Assembly (NCBI GenBank): GCA_964503455.1
Contig: CAZCZR010000039.1
Span: 1-15,787, forward strand
DNA: 15,787 nucleotides
Direction of reading: 5' to 3'
DNA from: CAZCZR01 sp964503455
GTDB lineage: Bacteria > Bacillota > Clostridia > UBA1381
Translations under genes and position numbers: made by a program
Notes under the pieces: model-generated
Seen by the model: only the letters and a program-made list of their open reading frames with translations
What the model was told of the DNA's origin: nothing
Database searches by the model: none
Shown: one piece after another, positions 1-7,298 of the stretch
How positions within the stretch are numbered: position 1 is the stretch's first letter
Layout: each line of letters opens with the position of its first letter

Positions 1-34
1 GGAGCTGTTTAAAAATGACTTTTTAAACAGCTCC
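1..34 (-). terminator. Probable terminator hairpin after the ECF sigma factor gene
   Basis: A perfect 15-bp inverted repeat, GGAGCTGTTTAAAAA, with a 4-base loop (TGAC) lies 24 bases past the stop codon of the minus-strand sigma factor gene. The stem is GC-rich at its base, as in intrinsic terminators. The U tract expected on the minus strand would lie beyond base 1, so it cannot be checked. On the plus strand no T run follows, so a terminator for this strand is unlikely. An operator or attenuator for a neighbour outside the window cannot be excluded. Confidence 0.6.
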
Positions 35-58
35 CTTAGCGTTGTTATCTGCGCTTTA

Positions 59-1291
59 TCACCTTATAGAATAATCCGCGATGCTGCTGGATATATGTTC
101 GTACAATTCTCCGTTTATAAACACTTTGCTTCTGTTTTCGTTATTGTTGTCGATTCTGTCGAAGCGCCGGAACAACACTATTCTGCCGTCACGGGCAATG
201 TAGTTCTCGGCATATTCTCCGAACGTGTTAAAATAAACGCTTCTTACCGTATCATATACTTTATCTCCGACCGACACACGAAAACGTCCGCATACATCAA
301 GATTGTGTTCTTCAACCTTATCCGTCACAAAATGATCGTGTGTATTCTCGCGGATAATGCCCCTTGGCTTTCGCAGTATCTCCTCGCCGCAGTTGTTTTC
401 GCCGAAGCCCCACTTGCCGAAAAATTCATCATCCAAAAAGGTATGGATGTGCATTATTCCGCCGGATCGGCGCTTGCTCATAAACGCAGTCATTTGCAAA
501 TGCGTATCCGTAAGACGCATAAAGTGCGACATGGCGCGTTTTTCATCATCGAACACTATTTCAACACATTCTATCCCGTGGATCATCGCCTTGTTGGCGG
601 CATATGCTTTTTCTTCCGAAACCTTTTCAAGTCTGCCGCCGGAATTAAAATCATAATTCGCAAACACACACTTTTCACCTAAGACAGGCGATATAAAATA
701 TCCCATATCCTGTGTGCATATTACCTCAAATGGTTCCGCCTCCATGCGGGTTATAGTAATATCAGGTAAATATTTGGGTAAATTCATATAGGTATCTTCC
801 TTTCCAAAAACATTCGGATACAGATCTCTGAATTTATTCTTCGCGGCATATAAGCGGCTTTTTACGGTCCCCAACGGACATTTAAGCTGTTCGGCTATTT
901 CCCTGTGGGATTTATTCTCAATATAGAAATCCAATAAAAGCCGTCTGTAATTTTCAGGCATTTTGTCAAGCGTTTCATATACATACGCTTCATCAGCTTC
1001 CGTGAAATATGACGCTTTTTCATCCTCGATATACTTTATATCGTCAATATTCACATCGTTTTTGCCGTAAACGCGGCGGTAATGATCCGCGCATTTATTG
1101 TTCGCGATTGACATGATCCATGCTTTAAATTTACTTGCGTCATGCAAGCTCCCGCAATTTTTATATGCGGCTAAATATACTTCCTGAATAATATCATCGC
1201 CGTCAAACTTGTTCGACACTTTTCGATATACATAACGCTCGACAAATTTTGAAAACGCCGCCAGTTGTTTCTCAAATTCAGACTTATCCAT
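59..1291 (-). CDS. ECF-type RNA polymerase sigma factor with long C-terminal domain
   Basis: This 410-residue protein begins with sigma-70 region 2 (about residues 10-75, with DGDDIIQEVYLAAY and FKAWIMSIANNKCADHYRR). Region 4 follows at about 105-157 (MPENYRRLLLDFY, then the helix-turn-helix HREIAEQLKCPLGTVKSRL). ECF sigma factors are usually 160-200 residues long, but here about 240 further residues follow, starting near YMNLPKYLPDI. I recall similar C-terminal extensions on sigma factors of other Firmicutes, but no known function for them. The C-terminal part shows no membrane segment. It may sense a signal or take the place of an anti-sigma factor, and no anti-sigma gene lies beside it within the window. 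The start is supported by GGAG at 1299-1302, 7 bases upstream. A candidate ECF-type promoter upstream suggests autoregulation. The sigma role is secure; the trigger and regulon are unknown. Confidence 0.88.
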   Translation of the reverse strand: MDKSEFEKQLAAFSKFVERYVYRKVSNKFDGDDIIQEVYLAAYKNCGSLHDASKFKAWIMSIANNKCADHYRRVYGKNDVNIDDIKYIEDEKASYFTEADEAYVYETLDKMPENYRRLLLDFYIENKSHREIAEQLKCPLGTVKSRLYAAKNKFRDLYPNVFGKEDTYMNLPKYLPDITITRMEAEPFEVICTQDMGYFISPVLGEKCVFANYDFNSGGRLEKVSEEKAYAANKAMIHGIECVEIVFDDEKRAMSHFMRLTDTHLQMTAFMSKRRSGGIMHIHTFLDDEFFGKWGFGENNCGEEILRKPRGIIRENTHDHFVTDKVEEHNLDVCGRFRVSVGDKVYDTVRSVYFNTFGEYAENYIARDGRIVLFRRFDRIDNNNENRSKVFINGELYEHISSSIADYSIR

Positions 1292-1346
1292 TTCCCGACT
1301 CCATACTCCTTACTGACTTTCCGATAAGAGCTCTTTCACTTATATA

Positions 1347-1371
1347 GTCGCTGAAATGTTTTAAAAGGTTC
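1347..1371 (-). promoter_or_regulatory. Candidate ECF-type promoter of the sigma factor gene
   Basis: Read on the minus strand, GAACCTTTT begins at 1371 and CGACTATA at 1350, with 16 bases between GAACC and CGAC. This matches the general form of ECF promoters: a GAAC/TGAAAC-like -35 and a CGTC/CGAC -10 with a spacer near 16 bases. It lies about 55 bases upstream of the start codon. ECF sigma genes often transcribe themselves from such promoters. No good sigma-A promoter was seen in the same gap, though TATATA overlaps the -10. Confidence 0.5.
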
Positions 1372-1417
1372 GGTTTTATATGAAATTGAATATTTTATCT
1401 GCTTTTTAAGTTGTACA

Positions 1418-2161
1418 TTACATATTTCCGCTTTCGTACATAACCACGGCGGTTACAGCCCCGCCTGCTGTTTCGGTGCGGAGTATCCTTTTTCCGAGTG
1501 ATACTGTTTTTATGCCGTTTTCCTTTAAAATTTCCACTTCCGCAGGGTCAAAGCCGCCCTCTGGGCCTATGATGAACGCCGCTGTTTTTACTTTCTCCGG
1601 CAAGCTTTTTAAGTATTCCCTTATCCCCGCAGTGCTTTCACATTCATACGGCGCGAACGCGGCGTCGGCCATGGTCATGCGTCTGACAGCGTCTTTAAAG
1701 CTTACGGGCATACACACCTCAGGTATAATGCCTCTGCCGGACTGCTTCGCCGCGCTTTCGGCGATTTTTTGCCAGCGCTCAACTTTTTTGCGCTCCGCCT
1801 TTTCACCGTCAAGCCTTGAAACACACCGCGCCATGGTACATGGCACTATTCGGGTTATGCCAAGCTCCGTGGTCCTTTGTATGATATACTCCATTTTGGG
1901 ACCCTTCGGTATGCCCTGATACAGTGTCAGTTCTATATCCGGCTCGGTATCCGACTTTTTTGACGATATTATATCGCACACTATTTTCCCCGGTTCAATA
2001 GAGGAGATCTCGGCTGTGTAATCCATGCCGGCGCTGTCGCATACGGTTACGCTGTCCCCGATGCCGAGCCGAAGCACACGCGTTATATGCGCCACGTCCT
2101 CTGTATCTATTATACACTTCCCATTTACTGCCTTTTCGGGCAGAACAAAAAATTTAGGCAT
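1418..2161 (-). CDS. rsmE: 16S rRNA (uracil-1498-N3)-methyltransferase RsmE
   Basis: RsmE uses S-adenosylmethionine to methylate N3 of U1498 in helix 44 of 16S rRNA in the assembled 30S subunit. The 247-residue protein has the expected N-terminal PUA-like part (with HITRVLRLGIGD). The SPOUT knot signature follows: IIGPEGGFDPAE near residue 199 and SLGKRILRTETA near 222. Other family signatures are QGIPKGPKMEYI, RTTELGITRIVP and ESAAKQSGRG. The reading frame is open 13 codons further upstream, but I place the start at 2161 (MPKFFVLPE). This fits the family's usual N-terminus and has GGAGAAGGA just upstream. The start overlaps the end of the flavodiiron-like gene by 8 bases, so translation is probably coupled. 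It is the last gene of the dnaG operon, and no clear terminator follows it. Confidence 0.95.
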   Translation of the reverse strand: MPKFFVLPEKAVNGKCIIDTEDVAHITRVLRLGIGDSVTVCDSAGMDYTAEISSIEPGKIVCDIISSKKSDTEPDIELTLYQGIPKGPKMEYIIQRTTELGITRIVPCTMARCVSRLDGEKAERKKVERWQKIAESAAKQSGRGIIPEVCMPVSFKDAVRRMTMADAAFAPYECESTAGIREYLKSLPEKVKTAAFIIGPEGGFDPAEVEILKENGIKTVSLGKRILRTETAGGAVTAVVMYESGNM

Positions 2162-3245
2162 AGTCCTTCTCCATGAATTTCTTTTTTGCATACTCGGCAA
2201 ATCTTTCGGTATAGCTTTTAAATTCCGCCATTTCCTCCGCCGAAGGCTTCATTTCCGCGCGGTAAGGCTTGTCAAACACATCAAGCTTTAAATGCTTCAG
2301 CACATCCGCGGCTATGACAATACCCTCGCCGCTCCAGCCGCAGGAGCCGAACACCATCGCGGGTTTGTGCTGCATTGCCGTAACGCTTACGGCGGAAAAC
2401 GCCTCCCATATATATGACGGCACGCTTCGCTCCACCGTCGGCGTACCGAAAGCAACCGCGTCCGCTTCAACAAGCATCCTTTTTATATCCGCGCCGTAAT
2501 GCGGCAGCTCGATGATATTAACGTCAAAGCCCGCGCCGCGAAGCGTTTCTTCAGCCGCCTTCGCCAGCATCTCCGTAAAGCCGTAATTGCTTGCAAAAAC
2601 CACAGCCGCCCTTGGCTTGCCGTTTTTCTGCTCACACAATGCGCGAAAGCTGTTAAGCGCCTTTTGCGCGCTGACGCCCTCAAGTATGCCGCCGTAGCCT
2701 GTGCATATGCGCTTTATATCCGCATCCCCCAGTCTTTTTGCTGCCCTTTGGGCATACGGCGCAAGTATGCGCTTAGTAAGATCATCTTCACTGCTCTTCC
2801 CTGCCGGCGGCGAAAAGCAGTCCGACGAAAACAGCGCCCGTTCTTCCGGGCAGTATGTCATCATCGTATCGGGCCAGTCAAGATTCGGCGTGATGATGAA
2901 TTTAAGTGTCGCTCCGCCGAGATCAAGCGCTTCGCCGTGCTTGACAGGGCGGTCGTTTATCGGGCGGTTCACGGTGTTTCTTATATTGCGCACACCGGCT
3001 ATTGTCGCCATTACCGTAATGTCTTTGTTCCTCCGGAGCAGCTCCTCAAGCGCTCCCGTTCTGTCCGGCTCGGTGTGGTTGAAGATAACACAGTCTATCT
3101 TTTCGGGAGAGATGACTTCTTCAAGATCCCTTATAAACTTGCCGGAAAAACTCGGCGGCGCTGTTTCAATAAGCGCCGTCTTTTCGTTTCCCTGTATAAC
3201 ATACGCGTAATATCCGCGTGTATGTACCGTTTTAATTCGTCCCAT
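2154..3245 (-). CDS. Flavodiiron (FprA)-like flavoprotein with degenerate diiron site
   Basis: The 363-residue protein has the two-domain layout of A-type flavoproteins: a metallo-beta-lactamase-like domain (about 1-205) and a flavodoxin domain (about 213-355). The flavodoxin part keeps a phosphate-loop-like FASNYGFTEMLA, GTPTVERSVPSY and GSCGWSGEG, so FMN binding is likely. Family members reduce O2 or NO at a diiron centre. Here the first motif reads NHTEPDRTGAL, which keeps H57, E59 and D61 but has R62 for histidine. LHWPD has become LDWPD (D123), D142 is kept, and SHG has become GYG (Y184). The segment between D142 and Y184 is also shorter than usual, and the N-terminus lacks about 30 residues. 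Diiron catalysis is therefore doubtful; another metal use or a pure flavin electron-carrier role is possible. It starts one base after the prmA stop codon, with GGGAG inside the prmA end. Confidence 0.82.
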   Translation of the reverse strand: MGRIKTVHTRGYYAYVIQGNEKTALIETAPPSFSGKFIRDLEEVISPEKIDCVIFNHTEPDRTGALEELLRRNKDITVMATIAGVRNIRNTVNRPINDRPVKHGEALDLGGATLKFIITPNLDWPDTMMTYCPEERALFSSDCFSPPAGKSSEDDLTKRILAPYAQRAAKRLGDADIKRICTGYGGILEGVSAQKALNSFRALCEQKNGKPRAAVVFASNYGFTEMLAKAAEETLRGAGFDVNIIELPHYGADIKRMLVEADAVAFGTPTVERSVPSYIWEAFSAVSVTAMQHKPAMVFGSCGWSGEGIVIAADVLKHLKLDVFDKPYRAEMKPSAEEMAEFKSYTERFAEYAKKKFMEKDYA

Positions 3246-3246
3246 A

Positions 3247-4227
3247 TCATTTTCTCCCGCAGGGCACAGCGACTATAGACGCCCAGTCGCCGCCTCTGTT
3301 GACCTCTTTGATCTCAAAGCCGCTTTCGCATATCGCCGAGCTCACCTCGTCAAGCCTGTCGGCTATGATGCCCGATGTGATGTATATGCCGTCCGGCTTG
3401 ATATATTCCCTTGCTGCGGGAGTGAGCGCGATTATAACATCAGCCACTATATTAGCGGCTACTATATCATATTTTCTTTCTGAAAATTCCTTTTTGATCG
3501 CCTCATCCGTAAGAATATTTCCCGCGCGGACGATGTAGCGGTCCTTCCCTATGCCGTTCATGGCGGCGTTTTCGTAAGCTATATCACGGGCATTGGGGTC
3601 TATATCGGCGGCATATGCCTTTTTCGCGCCGAAAAGAAGCGACACTATCGACAGTATGCCGCTGCCGCATCCAAGATCAAGCACGGTATCTCCGGGTTTT
3701 ACAAAACGTTCCAGTTCCTCAAGACACATCCTTGTGGTATGATGCGTTCCCGTACCGAAGCTCATGCCGGGGTTTATCTTAAACACCACCCGCTCATTAT
3801 CCTTGGGAACATCCTCCCATTCGGGACAAACCAAAAGCCTCTCGCCGATGCTGACCTTGTGGTAATATTGCTTCCAATTATTGGCCCAGTCCTCCTCTTT
3901 AAGATTTCCCAAGGAGATCTCAAGCCTGCCGAACTCGCCTGATGTGTCGTACTCCTTAAGCTCCAGCATAGAAGCCTTTATCGCCGCAAGCTGCTCCGCC
4001 CCGTCGGGATTATCGCCTACATATACTTTTACGCAGGTCTCTTTTGCCTTTTCAATAAGCAGCTCGTCATCCACATAGTCCCAGTACTGCTTGTTATTTT
4101 CAAGAAAATCCCGAAAATCCGCTTCATCCTCGATCTCTATGCCCGTAATGCCGAGGCCGTAAAGCCTTCCGCTGACAGGCTCTATGCCTGCGGCGGTCGT
4201 GTATATCGTTACCTGTATCCAGTCCAT
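3247..4227 (-). CDS. prmA: Ribosomal protein L11 methyltransferase PrmA
   Basis: PrmA methylates ribosomal protein L11 in the cytoplasm using S-adenosylmethionine. The 326-residue protein has an N-terminal substrate-binding part and a class I methyltransferase domain. Visible family motifs are GTGTHHTT (158-165), the SAM-binding loop DLGCGSG (184-190), AADIDPNA near 207, and ANIVADVI (near 258), which corresponds to the NI(L/V)A motif. The frame is open back to 4260, but the start at 4227 (MDWIQVTIY) is preferred. GGAGAG lies 4 bases upstream, and this start does not overlap the rpoD end, leaving a 25-base gap. In many Firmicutes prmA stands beside rsmE; here a flavodiiron-like gene sits between them, and the group follows rpoD instead of dnaJ. 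Confidence 0.95.
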   Translation of the reverse strand: MDWIQVTIYTTAAGIEPVSGRLYGLGITGIEIEDEADFRDFLENNKQYWDYVDDELLIEKAKETCVKVYVGDNPDGAEQLAAIKASMLELKEYDTSGEFGRLEISLGNLKEEDWANNWKQYYHKVSIGERLLVCPEWEDVPKDNERVVFKINPGMSFGTGTHHTTRMCLEELERFVKPGDTVLDLGCGSGILSIVSLLFGAKKAYAADIDPNARDIAYENAAMNGIGKDRYIVRAGNILTDEAIKKEFSERKYDIVAANIVADVIIALTPAAREYIKPDGIYITSGIIADRLDEVSSAICESGFEIKEVNRGGDWASIVAVPCGRK

Positions 4228-4252
4228 ATTTCTCTCCGTTCCGTTACGGCTC

Positions 4253-5332
4253 TCATTCAAGATAATCCTTGAGCTTTTTGCTGCGTGACGGATGTCTTAG
4301 TTTTCTCAACGCCTTAGCCTCTATCTGACGTATGCGTTCGCGGGTCACGTTAAATTCTTTGCCTACCTCTTCAAGGGTGCGCTGTCTGCCGTCATCAAGT
4401 CCGAAACGCAGACGAAGCACCTTTTCCTCACGCGGGGCAAGCGTTTTCAGCACTTCTACAAGCTGCTCCTTTAACAGTACAAAGCTTGCCGCTTCCGACG
4501 GCGCGGGCGCATCGTCATCGGGAATAAAGTCGCCCAGATGACTGTCCTCCTCCTCGCCTATAGGCGTTTCAAGGGACACCGGTTCCTGCGAGATCTTCGA
4601 TATTTCTCTTACCTTCTCTATCGACATATTAAGCTCCTTCGCAAGCTCCTCATGAGTCGGCTCTCTGCCATACTCCTGAACGAGCTGACGCGAAACTCTC
4701 ACAAGCTTATTGATAGTTTCAACCATATGAACCGGAATCCTTATGGTCCTTGCCTGATCCGCTATGGCGCGGGTTATTGCCTGACGTATCCACCATGTAG
4801 CATATGTGGAGAATTTGTAGCCTTTTGTGTAGTCGAACTTGTCCACTGCCTTTATAAGCCCCAGATTGCCCTCCTGGATAAGGTCAAGAAACAGCATACC
4901 GCGTCCGACATATCTTTTGGCTATGCTTACAACAAGACGAAGATTCGCCTCGGCAAGACGCTTTTTTGCCTCCTCATCGCCCTCCGCCATTCTTTTTGCA
5001 AGCTCCGTTTCCTCCTCCGGCTCCAAAAGGCGCACCTTTCCTATCTCCTTGAGGTACATTTTTACATGATCGTCAACGTTGATGCCGTCCGGCACCGAAA
5101 GATCCTCAAGCTCCTCCTTGCTGACTTCTATGCCCACAAGCTCGCTGTCCATGTCCTCGACAAGCTCTATTCCTTCTTTTTCAAATATATCGTATATTTT
5201 TTCAAGCTGTTCGGGCGAAATATCCACATCGTCAAACACCGTATGAATCTCGTTATAAGTCAGCACGCCCTTTTTCTTTCCTCTGTCCACAAGTGTCTTA
5301 ATAATTGTTTTTTTACTCGTATTCTCAGCCAT
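4253..5332 (-). CDS. rpoD: RNA polymerase primary sigma factor (sigma-70/SigA)
   Basis: This is the housekeeping sigma factor that directs RNA polymerase to most promoters. The 359-residue protein has a short acidic region 1.1 (about 1-75). Region 1.2 begins DDHVKMYLKEIG (87-98), and region 2 contains NLRLVVSIAKRYVGRG, DLIQEGNLGLIKAVDKFD and YKFSTYATWWIRQAI. Region 3 covers about 205-280. Region 4.2 contains the helix-turn-helix TLEEVGKEFNVTRERIRQIE, with the usual end KALRKLRHPSRSKKLKDYLE. The frame is open 44 codons further upstream, into the dnaG end, but that part resembles nothing. The start at 5332 (MAENTSKK) has AAGGAG 7 bases upstream. The 43-base gap to dnaG fits the classic dnaG-rpoD operon. 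Confidence 0.97.
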   Translation of the reverse strand: MAENTSKKTIIKTLVDRGKKKGVLTYNEIHTVFDDVDISPEQLEKIYDIFEKEGIELVEDMDSELVGIEVSKEELEDLSVPDGINVDDHVKMYLKEIGKVRLLEPEEETELAKRMAEGDEEAKKRLAEANLRLVVSIAKRYVGRGMLFLDLIQEGNLGLIKAVDKFDYTKGYKFSTYATWWIRQAITRAIADQARTIRIPVHMVETINKLVRVSRQLVQEYGREPTHEELAKELNMSIEKVREISKISQEPVSLETPIGEEEDSHLGDFIPDDDAPAPSEAASFVLLKEQLVEVLKTLAPREEKVLRLRFGLDDGRQRTLEEVGKEFNVTRERIRQIEAKALRKLRHPSRSKKLKDYLE

Positions 5333-5375
5333 AATTTTTCTCCTTCCACACGAAGTAATAAAAATATATATTATA

Positions 5376-7157
5376 TCAAGCCTGCTCCGCCTTGAGCTGC
5401 AGATACTGCATCCTGAGCGACATATCGCTCGGATTTTCTGCCATACGCCGCTCAAGCTGGGCAAGACGGATCGTCCTTACATATTCTTTTACAAGCTGTT
5501 CGCGGTCATCTATCTCTTTTTCGTCAAAGAATGCCGATGTTGCCGCCGAAAGCTCCTCCGGCGATGCGCACAGCTCGCTTATCATCACCGACGGATCCGG
5601 TTCCTTTCCCGCTTCGCGAAGCTCGAAAATTTTTTCGGCGAATCTCTTAAACAGCGGGTCAGTTATATCCTCCGGCGAAAGCTGCTCTTTAAAAAGCAGA
5701 TACAGCTTCTTGTCGCCGGTTATCAGGCGAATTAAAGTTTTTTCCGTATTATATAGCTTGCCCTTTTGCGCGGAAATCATAACATTACCGGCGCCCGACT
5801 GCTTAATTTCTCTGCGCGGCTGACGTTCCGCACGCTTTTTACGGCTTGCGAGGGCGTTTTTTCTGTTCAGCTCGCCCGCTATGGCGCGCTTTGATATGTC
5901 GGTTTCCTGCGATACGCTTTTAAGGTAGGCGTCAACCTCGATAGGATCGTCAACTCCCGACAAGACGTCTGTCACTTCGGAAATAAACCCAACCTTGCCG
6001 TCCGCCGATTCGAGATCGTATTTCCGCTTCGCAAGCGACAGCTTGTACTCTGTCGATGGAACAGCCTGCGAAACCGCCTGACGAAAACCGTCTATCCCAT
6101 GAGATTTTATATATTCATCGGGGTCCTTGGCTCCCTTTAAGCGCATGACGCGGGTCTTTAATCCCGCAGTCTGCATAATATCTATGGCGCGCATTGTGGC
6201 CTTTTGACCGGCGTCGTCGCTGTCGTAGCACAGTATTACCTCCGAGGCGTACTTTTTCAGCAGGCGCGCCTGATCTTCGGTCACCGCCGTACCCAGAGTG
6301 GCTGTTATATTATGAACTCCCGCCTGATATACGGTTATGACATCCATATATCCCTCGCACAGTATTATACTCCGTTCGCCGCTGTTTTTTGCAAGATTTA
6401 ACGAAAACAAATTGCCGCCTTTGTCAAAAACAGGAGTCTGCGCGGAATTGAGATATTTCGGCGGCTTGAATCCGTTTGGATCCGGCTCGTCGCTCATGAT
6501 CCTTCCTCCGAAGCCTATCACTTTGCCGCGAACGTTTATTATGGGGAACATCACGCGGTTGCGGAATCTGTCGTATACTCTGTCGCCCTTTTTTTTGACG
6601 AATCCCGCCGTAAGCATATCATCATCGCTGTAGCCCTGCTCGGAAAGATAGTTTTTCATGGCGTCAAAGCTGTCGGGAGCAAAACCGAGACCGTATGTTT
6701 TTAACGTTTCGGGCGTTATTTTTCTGAGCGCAAGATAAGAAAGCGCCGTTTTGCCTTCCGGCGACGCTACAAGCTGACGGTAATAAAATCTCGCCGCCAG
6801 ACGATTCATCTCATATATCTTTTCCCTGAGCCTGTGAGCGCGGTCGTCATAAGGAGCATTATTTTCCGGCAGCGCTATGCCCGCCCTGTCGGCAAGGAGC
6901 TTGAGAGCGTCCTGAAAATCCAAATGCTCCGCCCGCTGGACGAACTGTATCAGATTTCCTCCCGCGCCGCAGCCAAAGCAGTAATAGAGCTGATTATCGC
7001 GGTTTACATGAAATGACGGCGATTTTTCCGAATGGAACGGACACAGTCCGGAATAGTCCTTGCCGCTGCGCTTCAGGTTGACATACTGCGACACAATATC
7101 AACTATGTCATTCGCCGCGCATACGTCGTTTATCACATCCGAAGAATACATTGCCAT
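5376..7157 (-). CDS. dnaG: DNA primase DnaG
   Basis: DnaG makes RNA primers for DNA replication in complex with the replicative helicase. The 593-residue length is typical. The N-terminal CHC2 zinc finger has C39, H42, C60 and C63 (CPFHSEKSPSFH and YYCFGCGAGG). The catalytic core includes the RFRNRVMFPI region. The Toprim domain has E268 (LCEGYMDV) and D312/D314 (CYDSDDAG). The variable C-terminal third is the helicase-binding domain. The start MAMYSS at 7157 has AGGAGGTG at a good distance. A second in-frame ATG two codons later and an out-of-frame ATG just upstream (ATGAAATGG) are less well placed. It is the first gene of the operon with rpoD, prmA, the flavodiiron-like gene and rsmE. Confidence 0.97.
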   Translation of the reverse strand: MAMYSSDVINDVCAANDIVDIVSQYVNLKRSGKDYSGLCPFHSEKSPSFHVNRDNQLYYCFGCGAGGNLIQFVQRAEHLDFQDALKLLADRAGIALPENNAPYDDRAHRLREKIYEMNRLAARFYYRQLVASPEGKTALSYLALRKITPETLKTYGLGFAPDSFDAMKNYLSEQGYSDDDMLTAGFVKKKGDRVYDRFRNRVMFPIINVRGKVIGFGGRIMSDEPDPNGFKPPKYLNSAQTPVFDKGGNLFSLNLAKNSGERSIILCEGYMDVITVYQAGVHNITATLGTAVTEDQARLLKKYASEVILCYDSDDAGQKATMRAIDIMQTAGLKTRVMRLKGAKDPDEYIKSHGIDGFRQAVSQAVPSTEYKLSLAKRKYDLESADGKVGFISEVTDVLSGVDDPIEVDAYLKSVSQETDISKRAIAGELNRKNALASRKKRAERQPRREIKQSGAGNVMISAQKGKLYNTEKTLIRLITGDKKLYLLFKEQLSPEDITDPLFKRFAEKIFELREAGKEPDPSVMISELCASPEELSAATSAFFDEKEIDDREQLVKEYVRTIRLAQLERRMAENPSDMSLRMQYLQLKAEQA

Positions 7158-7210
7158 TTCATTTTCACCTCCTACAATACTTCACGATATATTTACCCCC
7201 TTTATCCCAA

Positions 7211-7219
7211 ATTGTAACA
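7211..7219 (-). promoter_or_regulatory. Probable extended -10 promoter of the dnaG operon
   Basis: Read on the minus strand, TGTTACAAT is an extended -10 element (TGn plus TACAAT, 5 of 6 consensus bases), about 54 bases upstream of the dnaG start codon. No good -35 sits at 17 bases; TTGTCA is present but only 13 bases away. The element lies back to back with the plus-strand promoter at 7229-7257, so the two may interfere with each other. Confidence 0.45.
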
Positions 7220-7228
7220 TTATTTTTC

Positions 7229-7257
7229 TTGACAAATATCTTAAGATGTGATATACT
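7229..7257 (+). promoter_or_regulatory. Strong sigma-A promoter of the heavy-metal-associated gene
   Basis: TTGACA (7229-7234, full consensus) and TATACT (7252-7257, 5 of 6) are separated by exactly 17 bases. TGA directly before the -10 makes it an extended -10. Transcription would start near 7264. Such a near-consensus promoter followed by a palindrome suggests control by a repressor. Confidence 0.85.
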
Positions 7258-7267
7258 GCATATGTAA

Positions 7268-7285
7268 TTAGTTATAGCTAACCAA
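7268..7285 (+). promoter_or_regulatory. Candidate DtxR-like metalloregulator operator
   Basis: TTAGTTA-TAGC-TAACCAA is an 18-bp imperfect palindrome (7-base arms, 6 of 7 paired, 4-base centre). It lies just after the predicted transcription start and touches the ribosome binding site AAAGGAGG (7284-7291). Its TTAG/TAACC arms resemble the DtxR/IdeR-family box TTAGGTTAGCCTAACCTAA, although its centre differs. Position and metal-binding product both fit metal-dependent repression; this is inference. Confidence 0.45.
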
Positions 7286-7298
7286 AGGAGGTAATATC

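Noticed and set aside
95..682. Long plus-strand open frame of 195 codons opposite the sigma factor gene
   Set aside because: It is the antisense of a well-recognised coding region, has no ribosome binding site worth the name and matches no family.
1326..1335. Palindrome AAGAGCTCTT in the sigma factor leader
   Set aside because: Ten bases only, no second copy and no stem-loop with T tract; too little to call an operator or terminator.
2499..3278. 259-codon plus-strand open frame opposite the flavodiiron-like gene
   Set aside because: Composition rich in Arg, Cys and Tyr without domain motifs; it mirrors a real gene on the other strand.
4538..5395. 285-codon plus-strand open frame opposite rpoD
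   Set aside because: rpoD is certain on the minus strand with all conserved regions; this frame is its shadow.
5333..5464. 44-codon upstream extension of rpoD into the dnaG end
   Set aside because: No similarity to sigma factor region 1.1, and the ATG at 5332 has an ideal AAGGAG site.
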